In this document: positions 1-14,500 of the stretch, piece after piece
How positions within the stretch are numbered: the first letter of the stretch is position 1
Layout of the letters: the number at the start of each line of letters is the position of its first letter
Source: Vespula vulgaris
Lineage: Eukaryota > Arthropoda > Insecta > Hymenoptera > Vespidae
Length of the DNA stretch: 64,000 nucleotides
Assembly (NCBI RefSeq): GCF_905475345.1
Contig: NC_066597.1
Coordinates: 4,810,001 to 4,874,000, forward strand
Direction: 5' to 3'
The notes under the pieces: model-generated
The model's input: only the letters and a program-made list of their open reading frames with translations
What the model was told of the DNA's origin: nothing
Database searches by the model: none
Program-made: the position numbers and the translations under genes

Positions 1-85
1 TCGGGATAATTTATCGCATATGGAAGAATAGATAGATGAAAGAATATGGATATTTCGTTCGTAGAAAAATAAGAATCTCGAATAG

Positions 86-126
<41 letters not shown>

Positions 127-181
127 ATACATAGATAGATATAATATTTGTTCGACGAAAATGGCCATCGACACGGAAATT

Positions 182-229
<48 letters not shown>

Positions 230-1426
230 CTCTTTTTATCTTGAAGAGTTTTGGAGTGGCGAACACACTCCAGCTAAGGCTTTCCATGACCAACGTTATG
301 AATCATAGTGCAAGTCGCCGTCTAAAAATGGCACGAGAGCAACGAGGTGCTCGGAAAAATACATTTTATGCGTACAATCGAGAGCTCGATTTCTGGTTCG
401 CCTCGAGGACGAATCCTCGAGATTCACTATGGCCTTTCGACTTATTTTACACTTTGAATCTGTCCGTGAGCACGTGGACAGTGCGTGAGTGTGCTTCTGT
501 ATATGTACATGTACATTTATGCGTTAGTCCGAAAGAGTATTCAACGGAGATGTTAAAAATGGAAAAAAGAAAAGAATACGTGGCAATATATAGTGAGAGA
601 TGTCATTTAATTTAACGATCATCGACGTATATTTTTGATTCGCGAATAAATTGTCAGCTGAATGTTAATGACCAATCAAGCGATATCGTCGACCCCACGT
701 TCGCCAGATTTTTCTTAGAATATTAATCGTCTCTCCGGAACATCGACCTTTATTGGCGTGTAATATTTTCCGATCGTTCGAACAACCATAATCGGGAAGA
801 CCTTTCGAAGTGACCTCGTAAATCATCTCTCGTAATAAGGGACCATTTCACTTACTCCGTTGTGAAATATTTTGTTATACTATGGGAGTTCTCCTGTTTA
901 ACTTATATATTTTTATATTTTGATTTTCTAATTGAAATATGTCGCAGTCTTAATATAAATCACCTACGTACTCGTATAAAGTATTTAAAATAATATTTAT
1001 TAATACGTTTCTTCGTATAATATTTCTTAATATATTTTTATTATTATATTTATTATATCTATATAACAAATATTTATATAATTTTAATCAATATTAAAAT
1101 TATATTTATTATAACAACGTAATAATAAAATGACAATAATCGTAAACGTAAAACATATATTATAATTTTGATATAATATTTAAAATATTACATCTATATA
1201 TATATATATATACACATATATATTATATATTATAAAATATATCATTATTATTATTAGTAATACAAATATATTAATAAAATATTAACAATCTTGTACGTGA
1301 ATTTCGTTTTATAAATATTCATTTACAAAAAAAAACCAACCAAAAAAAAAACAAAAACAAATCAAAATATTTCACATTCGTGCTAATTCTTGAATGTTTT
1401 TTTTTTCTTTTTTTCTTTTTGTTTAG
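1..1426. other. 5' flank or intron of the formin gene, AT-rich
   Basis: No coding exon is recognised here. The stretch holds a TA tract (about 88-123), a CT tract (about 185-226), low-complexity AT sequence and a pyrimidine tract that runs into the splice acceptor at 1425-1426. The first formin exon in the window opens in mid-domain, so this is most likely intron of that gene. The 155-codon ORF at 148-615 is largely the translation of the CT repeat and has no family resemblance. Confidence 0.6.
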
Positions 1427-4400
1427 ATTAGGAACACTCTCCTAAGAGTCAACATGGATTCGCACGTGGGCCTCGACTATATCGTGGACAATCCTGACTA
1501 TTGCGTAAAACTTGCTTCGGGTAATTCCTCTTCACGTTTCTTCTCTCATGTTACTACATCCTCTCGCATTTTCGAAATACTTGACGAAGGATCGATAATC
1601 ATATACCTACATACATACATACGTATGTATGTATGTACGTACGTGCGTATATACATATATACATAGATACATACATAGATATACATACATACGTCGCAAT
1701 TTCAGCATTGGACACGGCCTGCACTTCGGTTAAGAAACAAGTCGTTGAATTACTCTCGGCGCTCTGCGTTTATAGTCAAGATGGTAGGCAGCGTGCTATC
1801 GATACGCTTCACACGTATCAGGTAAATCATACCTACTACAATATTATTATCTCGTTCTATTAGTTAGTTCGAGCTTATTTAACGAATATAAAAGAATAAT
1901 TAATATTCTTAATCGTTTTTATCGATTACATGATTTTTTATATATTAGAAAATAATTGATCGTTCGTTTAAATAAATTAGAAAACTTTTCAATGAATTGA
2001 CGATCTAATTTGAATAAAACATTATTGTCGTTTGTATATTATCTACCTGCTTGATAGTCAGAACATTTTCTACGTGATGATTATCTTTAAGAAAAGAGAA
2101 AACGACAAAGAGATGTCCTTACTTTGTTAGAAAATTTCGCTCGCGAATTATGCCTCGTAAACGGTAACGTCTCGAGCATTGAGATGCAAACTTGGATACG
2201 TCTACTGTTTGCTAAGAGACGCGTGCTGAGCTTATGTTAGATAAAAGTCGTTGGTTCAAGGTCTTCCACATTGAAGGAAAAACGACACTGATTTATTTAT
2301 TTATTCGTTCGTCGATTGGTCAGAAAGTTTATTATTATTATTCTTTCGATGAAATATTCGGTATGTTTACAATTATACGTCGTATTACATACGAACGTGT
2401 TTTGTATTTATTAATAATAACATTTTTATTTGCAAATATTTTACATTCGTTTATATAAATATTTATGATTATCTGTATAGGATTATTATATATTTATTAT
2501 ATTAAATATTTATGAATTATGAAGTATTAGATCGATTCATAAATAATTATTATTTATACGTATTTTATTATAATAAATTTTTTACTTAAAATGGCGCCAA
2601 TTTATAAATACTAAGAACTTATTAAGAATCGAACAATAATATTATAATTATATTTCAATAATTATAAATATTCATAAATAAATAACGTTCCGTTGTAATA
2701 AATTCCTTACTTACAATTGCACTTGTATTTATAAATAAATTAAACGTTTATACATCAAATTCTTAATATTGTATAATTCAATAATCATAAATATTCATAC
2801 ATAAGTTCCATTTTATTCTAAAAAAAAAAAAAGAAAACGAATCCTAGACTTAGGTTTTTATTTTTGAATCGAGCAATATAAAAGAGAAGTATAAAATATA
2901 AAGATAATAAATCAAAAATAAAATGATATAAGAAAGGAAATCATATTAACGATTTTTTTTAACCAATTTCATATAGGAACGTAAAGGAGAACGTTATCGA
3001 TTGCGAGTCGTGATCGACGAACTGCAGAAAGCAACGGCCGAAGATTACCAGACAGTATTACTGGCATTTATCAACTGTTTGGTTATTTCAACGCCGGTAT
3101 TGAAAGATCGCATACGGATTCGCAACGAGTTTATCGGTGAGCGAAGAAAAAATCCTTAATTAGTTTATTTAATGACAAATGGTCGATAAAATATCTAGAT
3201 ATATTAAAAACAAAGTCGTATGAAATTTTTTTATTCGCGTGACAAATTTAAAACGATCGTTTTAAAAAAAAGTTTTATAAAAATTAAGAAGAAGAAGAAG
3301 AATAAGTGATTAATTAGAAAATTTAGAAAACCCATTCGTAAAATTAATGAAAAATTTTTATTGAACGTTTATGAAACGTTCTCTTTTTTCCTCTTTTTTT
3401 TTTTGTTTTCTTTTTATTCCTCTCTGTTTCTTCTTCTTCTTCTTTCTTTTTTCCTCTTCTTTTGTTTCATTTTTTATTCGATTATTTAAAAACAACTTTC
3501 CATAATTAATCGATTCTCAAGAATTATTTAAGAAGGTTAATGGTATGCAACGTTCCAGGCCTTAAGCTACTCCCAATTCTGAACGAGCTGCGGTGAGTAC
3601 ACGCTTCTTCGACGACCTGGATTCATGGTATTAACTGATTAACACTTTAACATTGTGGAATAATAAATAATAATGAGTGTTACGAAAGGGCGCTTTATTG
3701 TACCCACACCTTTTATATTTGCACGTTTAACGCAACGTTAATTTGCCAAGCTCCTCATCGGATTAATAACCGATTTGTTAGAGCGAGGAAAATCGAAGCT
3801 AAACGAGTGAACAGAAACGCTCGATTAACTCAATGATTTTAAAATAACGTTTCCCGTTAAAATTTTATTATACGAGTGGACCGTTTAATGTAACAATTTT
3901 AAATGATCATAAATAATCCCAATTTTCATATTTATTTATTTATTTATTTTTTATTTAATAAATTTACTTTTTACATTATTATTTTATTATCTCGATTTCT
4001 TACATCTTAACTTATACGAGTCGTTTTATTATTTCAATTTTGATTTTTATATTTAATAATTATACGAATTTATTAGCTTGGAACTTTAATTTATTAAATA
4101 TATGATATATAAATATATAAAACATTTCAAGCGAAACTTGTTATATCTATATCATGCGAAAAAAGTAAAATAAAATAATCGAATCCTTTATTAATTTCGA
4201 ATGAAATAAATTTTTAATTTATCACGTTACACGGTTTACTTTGTAAAACTGTTTGTTTCCTTTTCTCGTTTCAATCGAACGAGAGAGAAAATGAAGTTTT
4301 AATAATTTTAAAAGCGCTGTATCGATGAAAGAGCACGTTCTGGATATTGCATGTGCACTAATCCAAATAATCCAACAATTAATAAACTTAATTCGAGGAA

Positions 4401-5268
4401 ATACTCGTTGTCAGTTTGCTTAGATAACAATCATCATTGTTTCTAAAGGAACAAGAAATCTAATAATTCGAGACAATGGTCGTTTTTAATAACAATCAAA
4501 GACAAAGAATTTTTCATTCTAACAAACACACAGACACACACATATACAGACAGACACAAACACACAAATATTCAACATCCTTGCTTTCATATTTTTGCAA
4601 CTGCTTTGCAATTACAAAAATCTAAAGATTTTAAATAATTCATATAATCTTAACGAACATCTTATCTCAACTGATAGATAGATAATATATATTAACTTGT
4701 CAGGAATGACAACTATCTTCTTCTTAAAATTGAATTAATTTTGTTTTCTAAAGAAAACGAAAAAGAAAAAAGAAAGAGAAGTTCTTCTTCCTCATATTTA
4801 TCACGCTTGTTTAACATTTATATTAATTATATAAATATCATCAGAAGATTGACATTATCTATTAATATATATTTATATAACATATATTTACATAATATAT
4901 ATTTTATTATATATGTACAATATATATTACATTATATATTATATTATACGATACATATTAATATAATATCTGAGTTCACGAATGATGAGTATCGTTTTTA
5001 AAAATATTATATTCCATCGACTTTATCGTGAAACGAAAGGTTTATATTTGTCGAACTTTTCGCGTTAACGTTAAAATTAACCTTTAGATTAGAATTATAA
5101 ATACTAGAATATTATCGATATTAGAAATTAGAAAGAAGGAAAGACAGAGAAAGAGAGAGAGAGAGAGAAAGAGAAAAAGAAAGAGAGAGAAACGATAAAG
5201 AATGAACGAACGAACGAATCGTGGCGCCAACGTTCAAGAAATAGAATAGAATATGTAGTCATGACGTT

Positions 5269-5311
<43 letters not shown>

Positions 5312-5488
5312 CTTTCTCTCTTCACATTCTCAGCAAACGACGAGAAATAGAGAGGGAGAAAGTAGAGAGAGGGAGGACGAAGAAAAGGAGAGGAAATTGA
5401 AAGGGCCGAGAGTAAGGGTAGAAGAGAGATAGATCGATAGAGCAAGTGAGAAAGTGAGAAAGTTAAAGAGAGATAGAGAGAGAGAGAA

Positions 5489-5524
<36 letters not shown>

Positions 5525-8500
5525 AAGCCCGAATTAACTCTCCGGGCTCCTGGCATGGCATGGTGCACCTGCGACTGCATCTTCTGTTGCACTGGAGCAA
5601 GGGCTACGTTGAGTTGGGAGGATCGCGGAGGATCGCGTCTAAGATTCACGCGTTTCGAAGAAGGAGGAAGAGGAAAAGTGCAAGAACGAAAAAAACGTTA
5701 GGAGAGATAAATCAAGAATTTTGTCTTATATTTTTTGTTATGTCTTCTTATTCATTTCTATAATATAAACTCGAAGATTTACATTTTTTTATCCGTGCTT
5801 TATCGTATCCTCGTCTTCTTCGTTTCTTCTTCTTCCGTAGATCCTTCGAAGATCTATCAACGAGTTTTGATAAACGGTAAGGAAGAATAATCGACGTTTG
5901 AAGAGTTAAAAAAAGGGAATTGTGTCATACGTTGTACAACGTTGTGAAGATTTAAAAATAAGGAAGGATAATAAATAACGTGGGATAATAATAATGGAAG
6001 TATTGAAATTTTCGAAGGAAGAGATTTTAGTTGTTGTTGTTGTTCTTCTTCTTCTTCTTGTTTTCTTTTTCTTTTCTTTCTCTTTTTCGTTTTTTTTTTC
6101 TTTTCTCTCTTTTCTCTCCCTCTTATTTCGTTTTTATTAGTTACTAACGTATACAGACTTGACGAGAGTGCGCCGCGAGTAGGATAATATCAATCAATCG
6201 ATTATTACAGTGTATTTGTTCTCAAGCAGTGTCAGTGCGTTCTATAAAAATAATACAATTCGAAAGGAATTAAATATATAAAGTATAGTTAAAGGGACAA
6301 ATAATGAATGGAAAATTAATTGGGTTTTGAGAAGCGATAAGTGAAAGGGGAGGAGGAGTAGGAGGAGAAGGAAGAGGAGAAGATAAAAATGAAAATGAAA
6401 AAGAAGAAGAAAAAGAAGAAGAAGAAGAAGAAAAAGAAGAGGAGGAAGGGAAAAAAAGAGGCAGAAAAAATTTGTGATTGGGTGACGAAAGGAAAGAAAA
6501 CAAAAGGGGGAGAAAAAATAAAGCAAGAAAAATGAAAATAAAAAAGAAGAAGCAAAAAGATGAAAGAAAAGAAGTGCATCGTTTGTCTAAGAAAGAATTT
6601 TTCGAACGACAAGAGCATCACGATGAAAATGGGCTTCTGGATCCTTTTACCGATCCGTATAGTGTGTTAGCATTCCGTACAGTGACTCATGGTCGCACTC
6701 GGCGTACTGTTCTCTCTTTATGTTTTATTCGCTTGGTAAGATCGATGGCGGATTTGGACTGGCATGGATATTTTCGTACACTCTCCTCCGTCTAGAACGC
6801 TCTGGAAATTTCTTCTACCGTTCTGGACAATATGTCCTGTCGCGTCTTCCCGTGATATTCTTTCTCTTTCTTTCTTTCTTTCTTTCTTCTTTTTTTTTGT
6901 TTTGTTTTTCTTGTCCTTTTCTTTTCTTTTCTTTTCCTTTCTTTTCTTTTTTTGTCCTTTCTTCTTTTCCTCCTCTTTTTGTTTTCTTTTTCTTTTTCTT
7001 CCTCCTCCTTTTCCTCCTCCTCCTCCTCTTCTTCTTCTTCTTTTTTTTCATTTTCGTCCTCGCTTTTTCTTGCTTTTCCTTTTCGAATAAATTTCCATCC
7101 CTCGAGGGTAGCGCGAACGCGAGCCGAGTCTGTCGTGCCTATGCGCGACGAGGAAAACTATTTCCGTGCACTCCACGACGGCATAGATATTCTCGTAGCT
7201 CTTGGAACTTTCCAACGAAAATTCATATACATGGCGGGCCAGTTCGTCAGACAAAACGTCAAACGTATAAATAAACGCTTATCGTAAATAAAACGATTAT
7301 TATAATCGACAATACGTTTCATGATTGGACTCGATCGAAATTTCGTGCTGTAATACGTTCGAATGATTAAAAAAAAAAGAGAGAGAGAGAGAGAAGAAGA
7401 AGAAAAGGAAGAAGAAGAAGAAGAAGAAAACAATCGACGAACTCGACCCTTCTCCATATTCAAATATTCCCGCTCTCGTGAATTACTCGAGACCAATCTA
7501 CGATACATGTAGAATAATTTGTTTGTATATTTAAACGAGTTTTTTATTTGGAATTAAAATTTATTGATTTTTTTCATTTGTAATTATCATACTTTACAAT
7601 TGACAATTTGCAATTTGTCGTATTCGAAAACATTTCCGTTGAATAAAACAGTTTAAAGATATTACATTCGATTTAAATATGATGACAAATATGTCCGACA
7701 ATTCGATTTTAATGATTGTTATTACGATACGATTCAATATATTTTTCACATATCAGTTGCATTCAAATTTCGCGCAAAATATTTAGTCTCCGATACGAAA
7801 ACACCGATCGACAAACTCTTCGACTCTCTCACATTCAAATATTCCAGCTCATCGCGGATTACCTTTCATCTGACGTCACATTTATTTAAACATTCGAACA
7901 AGTTTCTCGTCACACCAAACCCCGTTTTTTGAATTTACTTTATTATGTCACTTTGTCGTAACTGTTGGAACAACGTGAGCATGAAACGAATATAATAATT
8001 ATTACAATAATTAATCATATAAAAATGATCCTTTCTTAAGTATTAATTACTATGACAATAATTTTTTTAAACAATAGTGATTACACTCATGATTTAAATG
8101 ATAATAATTTCATTTAATTATAGAAATTATAATGGACGTTATAACGACTAAAATGATTAACGTAATTAATTAATTGATTAATTACAATCTATTTATACTT
8201 TGCGATAGATATATCGATCGAAATTTATCACTAACTACGTTAGAGATAAACTCTTTGAAGTTCGAATATTTCCGTTCTATCGTATTTCGTACCTTTCGTT
8301 TGACGCGACGAGTAGTTTAAAATTTAAAAGGAGTTCCTAATCTATTCCTAATCTTACTTTACTTTTTTTCTTCTTTTCACTTCGTAAAAGACTATCGTAT
8401 CCCGTTATCGTGAAATCGTAGTTATTGTTAAGAACCACCATAGCGTGAATCACACGAACTTTCCTGCGTTTTCACTTTCCCCATGTTACGCGCGAAAACT

Positions 8501-11500
8501 CTCTCATCGCGATTCGATTCAATTCTTTTCGTTTCGTTTCGTTTTGTTTCGATATAAACTTATTCTCAAGGCCTCTAGTATTCAAAGAGATTTAAAACAG
8601 TATATGTATATAGTTTCTCGATGCTAGATAGATGGTGTATCGTGACGGGGGAGGAGACGTAGTAAAGTTTAAACGTCATGACAAACACGTAACCGACACT
8701 CCCACTACATAAAGGAAGAAACGAATAACGGGCCGAATGCTTTTCGAACGGAAGCGCCATTGTTTCGACTCGTGCGTCTCTCATTAGACACCTTACACAC
8801 GGCGTATAATAATATTGTACAGTAAAGAAAATCAAACGAGATTTCTTTGCTTTGTTTCGTTTTTTTTTATCTTTCTTTCTTTCCGTTTTTTTTTTTTATT
8901 TTCGTTCTCGAAACACAAAAGGAAGGGAGAAGGATCAAGCAATCTTTTCTTTTTCTCTCGTGTGGGAGAAGACGAATAAAAAAAAAAAAAAGAAAAAAAA
9001 TAGAGAAAGAAGGAAAAAAAAAGAAAGAAAACACAGTGACAGTGACTTGGTCGTAGGAAATTTCGAATTTCTAAAGAAAGCCACACGAGTTCGAAAGCAC
9101 GCGGTCTTTTAGTCGGAAATAGCGCGAGCGACGAAATGTAAAGGCTTAAAATGTTCACGGATCAGGAAGATGACGATTGTTCTTACAGGAAAAGTCACGC
9201 TCCAGATCTCAGAGTGCAATTGGATGTTTTCGACGATCAACGCGAAAGCGACGAAGTATTATCGAACAACGGACCACCGGAAATCGATTTGTCCTCCCAC
9301 GTTGATATATTTTATGCTATTCTTGGACAGGTTAGTGATACTATTATCAATTATTTTTCTATGGTTTGTAAATTTAATATTTATTGGATTTATGGTTATT
9401 ATCTTTCGAATTTGACGAATTCTTCTGTTTTCATCTCCTTAAACTTACGAAAATCTTTTAGCAATTTTCTTTTAGCAATATGATATGATATGAATAGTAA
9501 AAAGAAAGATATCAGCATTTTATTAATATTATTAAATATTGAATATATCATTATTATATATTTAATAATTTATACATAGTAAGTCTTTGACATGTATTAA
9601 TTATATTATATTAATGTATTTGTCAATACGATAAATTTCAATAAAAATACTATAGAATCAATGTTAAAAATATGATGATAATATCAATGTTAAAATCGAA
9701 TGAATCGATTATATATTTATTAAAATGATTTATATTTTTACCTAAATTAATTAATAATTTTATTAGTTGATTAAAACGATCGATTAAATATATAACGTAT
9801 ATTAATATATATATATAATATATATTAATAAATAGACAGATAATTTATTAATCATGAAATAAAGTGCAAAGAAAAGTTTTGATAGAACGCAGAACACTTT
9901 TCAGATCGCAGACACCCCACAGGAAATACCATTCTTAAGCATCCTCCAGCATCTGTTGCGACTGGATCCAAAAGATGCTGCGAGTGATCTAGCGTGGGAC
10001 ACAGCAGAGACATTGGTCCATCGTGCGACGTTATTGGAGAGTCGAGAAGACGCCACGAAATTATTGAGATCGCCTAGTCTTCAAGTCAGTATAAATCGTT
10101 AAAACTTTTATTAGGACGCGTTCCATGAGACGTTCGTTTTTTCTTTACTTTTCTTTTTTTTTTTCTTTCGATTTTTCGATTTCTATCCATGCCGCGTTTC
10201 AGTCTTTTCGAACTTTCGCCGATTGCACAATTGGATTGTGTCGTCGCTAAAATAACGCGAGTTTCTATTACGTCAGAGAGATGGGCCAAAAATTTCGCGA
10301 TGATGTCTCTCGAGAATCGTCAATGTCGTTTCGTAAGTTCATAATGATTGCAATTTTATGATTCTTCACGAGCGAGCGATTAAAACGATTTGATTAAAGT
10401 CGGAACGATGGAATAATTAGCGAATAAATTAAATTTAAATTGACATAGCGATTGACGAGACGTTTTATTAATTATGTAAGATGTAGAATATCCTCAAACA
10501 TACTAACACTATTCTACAGACGAATAATCTATGCTGTCATTGCCGAGGAAACGATCAGACGTGCGGTACGTCTCGAAAAGCGTCACTTCCGGTGAGCAAT
10601 ACGACTGCACCGTTGACATCAGCAACGAATACGTCAGTAACAACGCCACCTAATCCACCCCCTAGCAGTGGTCTCGTATTACCACCCCCTCCACCCCCAC
10701 CACTTTTTATTATTCCGGCTAACTCGAATGCTCCAATGGAACCACCTTTGCCACCACCGTTGCACGTGCCGCAGGTTACTCGTGCTCCTACTCCCGAAGT
10801 ACCCAACAATCATGCGAGATTACTTCCTCAACAGGAGACTCCAACTCCTAAGACTAAAATGAAAACCATCAATTGGAACAAGATTCCTAATCATAAGGTA
10901 AATATATTTTCTTACATATCTCTAAATATCTCGTTAAGAAGTAGATCAAATTTCTTTTCTTTTATTTTGTGTTTTTTCTTTCTTCTTCCCTCTTTCCTTC
11001 TTTTTTTCTTAAAATTCTAATAAAACAAATAAAATCCCACAAGAAAATTAGTGTTTATCGGCATTCAGGAATATTTCATTGCTTGAAATTCTTATCATAA
11101 GAAAGTATTTCGTTACACGGCAAATAAGTAAATGTAATGGAATTTTTAATATTTCATAAAACGATAATAATAATAATAAATAACGCTAGTGTAATAGTAA
11201 TAATATAGTATTGGACTGTATCGATAATAATGTTGGAATTTTCAATAGAAAATACTAAGGTTTCTTGTTTGGATATCAAATATTAAAAATTCCGATATTA
11301 TTTCCGAGATTATTGACTAATCTAATATTTGAATATTGAAATTTCTCAGCGTGGAACTAAATTTGAATATTTGAAATTCTCGCAAGATCAAATACAACGT
11401 ATAATTATTTATTGATCGACAGGTTATCGGTAAGAGAAATATATGGTCGTTAGTTGCGAACGAACATCAGAATCTTCCAAATGCTGATTTAGATTGGGCT

Positions 11501-14500
11501 GAGATGGAAGGTTTGTTCTGTCAACAAGTACCACCGATGATGCCACCGGTAACTTGTTCTTCGACATATGGAACAGGCATAGATGCTGAGAAACGTCGAC
11601 GAGAACCAACCGAGGTAAAATGATTAATAGATGATCAATCGATTCGTATTTCCGATTTTGTTCGTTATTTATTTATTTTTTAATTTTTTAACTTTTTTAT
11701 TTTTATTCTTCTTCTTCTTCTTATTATTATTATTTTTTTTTAGATCGCCTTACTCGATGGAAAAAGAAGTCTGAACGTCAATATATTTCTTAAACAATTT
11801 CGAAGGTAAATAATTTCGGTGAATAAAATTTTGTTAAGAACACTCGTACATATATCCCTATGTATCTTTTTCTTTTTCAGTTCGAACGAAGATATAATTC
11901 AATTAATAAAAGATGGCGGTCATGACGACATCGGTGCGGAGAAGTTACGCGGTTTGTTAAAGATTCTACCGGAGGTTGACGAATTGGAAATGTTGAAAAA
12001 TTTCGATGGTGACAAATCGAAGCTTGGAAACGCTGAGAAATTTTTTCTTCAACTTATTCAAGTACCTAAGTAAGATCTTGAGATAAAATCATTACAACAC
12101 GATATTGTATATCTACGTATTATCGCGGAATTAATTATTTTCCTTTACATATTATTACATACACATGTAAGTAGATTATATAAAAATGTTATTTTTATTT
12201 TAATTAGTTACAAGTTACGAATCGAGTGTATGCTTTTGAAAGAAGAATTTGCTGCTAATATGAGTTATCTCGAACCGAGTATAAATTCAATGATTCTTGC
12301 TGGTGAGGATCTCATGACTAATAAACCACTTCACGAGGTTCTTTACATGGTTTTAGTTGCTGGAAACTTTTTAAATTCGGTAAATTTTAATAATTAACGA
12401 TATAATTTTTCTAGTTAATCATCGTAATTTTATATCGTAATTTTATTTACGGAAATTGATGGCGTTTATCGTTATATACAGGGTGGCTATGCAGGAAACG
12501 CAGCTGGAGTTAAATTGTCTTCTTTACAAAAATTAACCGAAATTCGTGCGAACAAACCAGGAATGAATTTAATACATTACGTAGCTTTGGTAAGATAATA
12601 AAAAACTCAATGATCGTCAATAATTTCATTTACTTCTATTTCACTATTTCTTTCTTTTCTTTCTTTCTTTTTCTCTTTTTTCAAATCAGCAAGCTGAGAG
12701 AAAGCGAAAGGATTTGTTGAATTTTGCCAAGGACATGAGTGCTTTGGAAGGAGCAACAAAGTAAATATTGTTAAACAATAAAAAAAGAATATAAATACAA
12801 ATGTTATGTAAATTTTAAGAATGTCTTATTACTAATTTATATTTTTATTTTCTTTGTATTTTTTTTTGTTTAAATGCAGAACGACGATCGAACAATTAAA
12901 CAACGAGTTCAATACGTTAGACACCAAAATCAAGAAGATCAAGAATCAAATTCAATTACCATCGACTGAAATAGATATTCAAGAACAGATGGCACAATTT
13001 CTACAGGTAAATTTATTATAATTATAATATATATATAATATATATTATATTAATAATAATAATACTATAGTTTATATATATTATATATATATATATTATA
13101 TGTACAATAATCGTTGATCCTAGAAATAATTAGATATTTTAATCACGAGTAATAAAATTTTTAGATGGCTGAACAAGAAATGGCACAATTAAAAAGAGAC
13201 ATAGAAGAGTTGGAAAACGTTCGACGAACATTGGCAGAGTTTTTCTGCGAGGACATTAATAGCTTCAAAATAGAAGAATGTTTCAGGGTATTCCATCAGT
13301 TTTGTCAAAAATTTAATCAGGCTGTCGCGGAGAATGAAAGGCGAAGGATTCAAGAGGAACAAGTATTAGCGAGGCGAAAGCAACGTGAAGAACAATTAAT
13401 GGCTAGAAAAAGATTACGTAAGTTGTTTATCAAACATTTCATATTATTTATATTAGTTGTCTAAATTATTGGATTTCAAATTATCTTCAGTGTTCATATA
13501 AATAACACTGTAATCACTATTTATAGAAATATTGTAGTCAGTATTTTTTATTAAAAATTCCAATATTTATTGACCAACATAAGAAAAAAAGAAAACTATA
13601 CTATTGTTATAATATAATCCTATTCTATTATATAAAATGTCAGAATTTTCAAGTAATTTTTATTTCTATATTCTACAACAATATATTATATAAGTATTAA
13701 TTGCTAGAATTTTCAAAGTATAGAATTTCTATATTACTATTTTTAATAGAAAATACTGATATTATCAATCGTATATTATTCCTATATTATAATTATGCAT
13801 TATATTTTATATTATTCTTATATTATATCAATGTCGAAATTTTCAATTATTTTTTGTTATTATTATTATTATCATCATTATTATTATTATAATACATTAT
13901 AGTGTTATAATAGTGTACTATAGTTCAGTAAAAAAAAATACTACAAATTTAGTAGAAAATTTCGACAATACTTATCAGCCAAATCCTAATACTATATTAT
14001 TATTATTGTAATACTATAACTACATTAATAAGTAATATCAAGATATTCATTAAAAATAAAAAATAAAATATTGAAATATTGAAAACAGAAAATTCTGAAA
14101 CGTTACGTAACGTTATATAATTCGCAATATTAAATACTTGTTCTTTTTCATTTCAAAATATTTTCAGTGAGTAATCAAGCAGAAACACCTAATTCTGAAT
14201 CCGAATGTAATTTAATGGATTATGGCCTTCTTGATCTCCATACTGGTTTACCTCAAAGAAGTTACAGTCGTAGCGAAGCGAAGGTACATTATTATTATTG
14301 TTATCTAAGTTAATGTTGATGAACATGAAATTGTTGGATAACACATCTTTTTTCTTTTTTCTTTTATTTTGACATTTATTTCAGATCAAAAGGTTACAAA
14401 ACGGTGTTGTTACCTCGGACGACGATGTTTCCATTACCGGTTCACCAAATATACGACGAAGATTAGGCTCGTGTTCCGGAGGTCCTGAACAATCCACCAA

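Noticed and set aside
148..615. 155-codon plus-strand ORF
   Set aside because: Its core is the CT repeat read as Ser/Leu; the rest has no family resemblance or splice context.
5128..5649. 173-codon minus-strand ORF
   Set aside because: Mostly GA/CT repeat translation inside a formin intron.
6242..7287. Many overlapping Phe/Ser/Leu- or Lys/Arg-rich ORFs on both strands
   Set aside because: All come from polypurine/polypyrimidine tracts; opposite strands are equally open.
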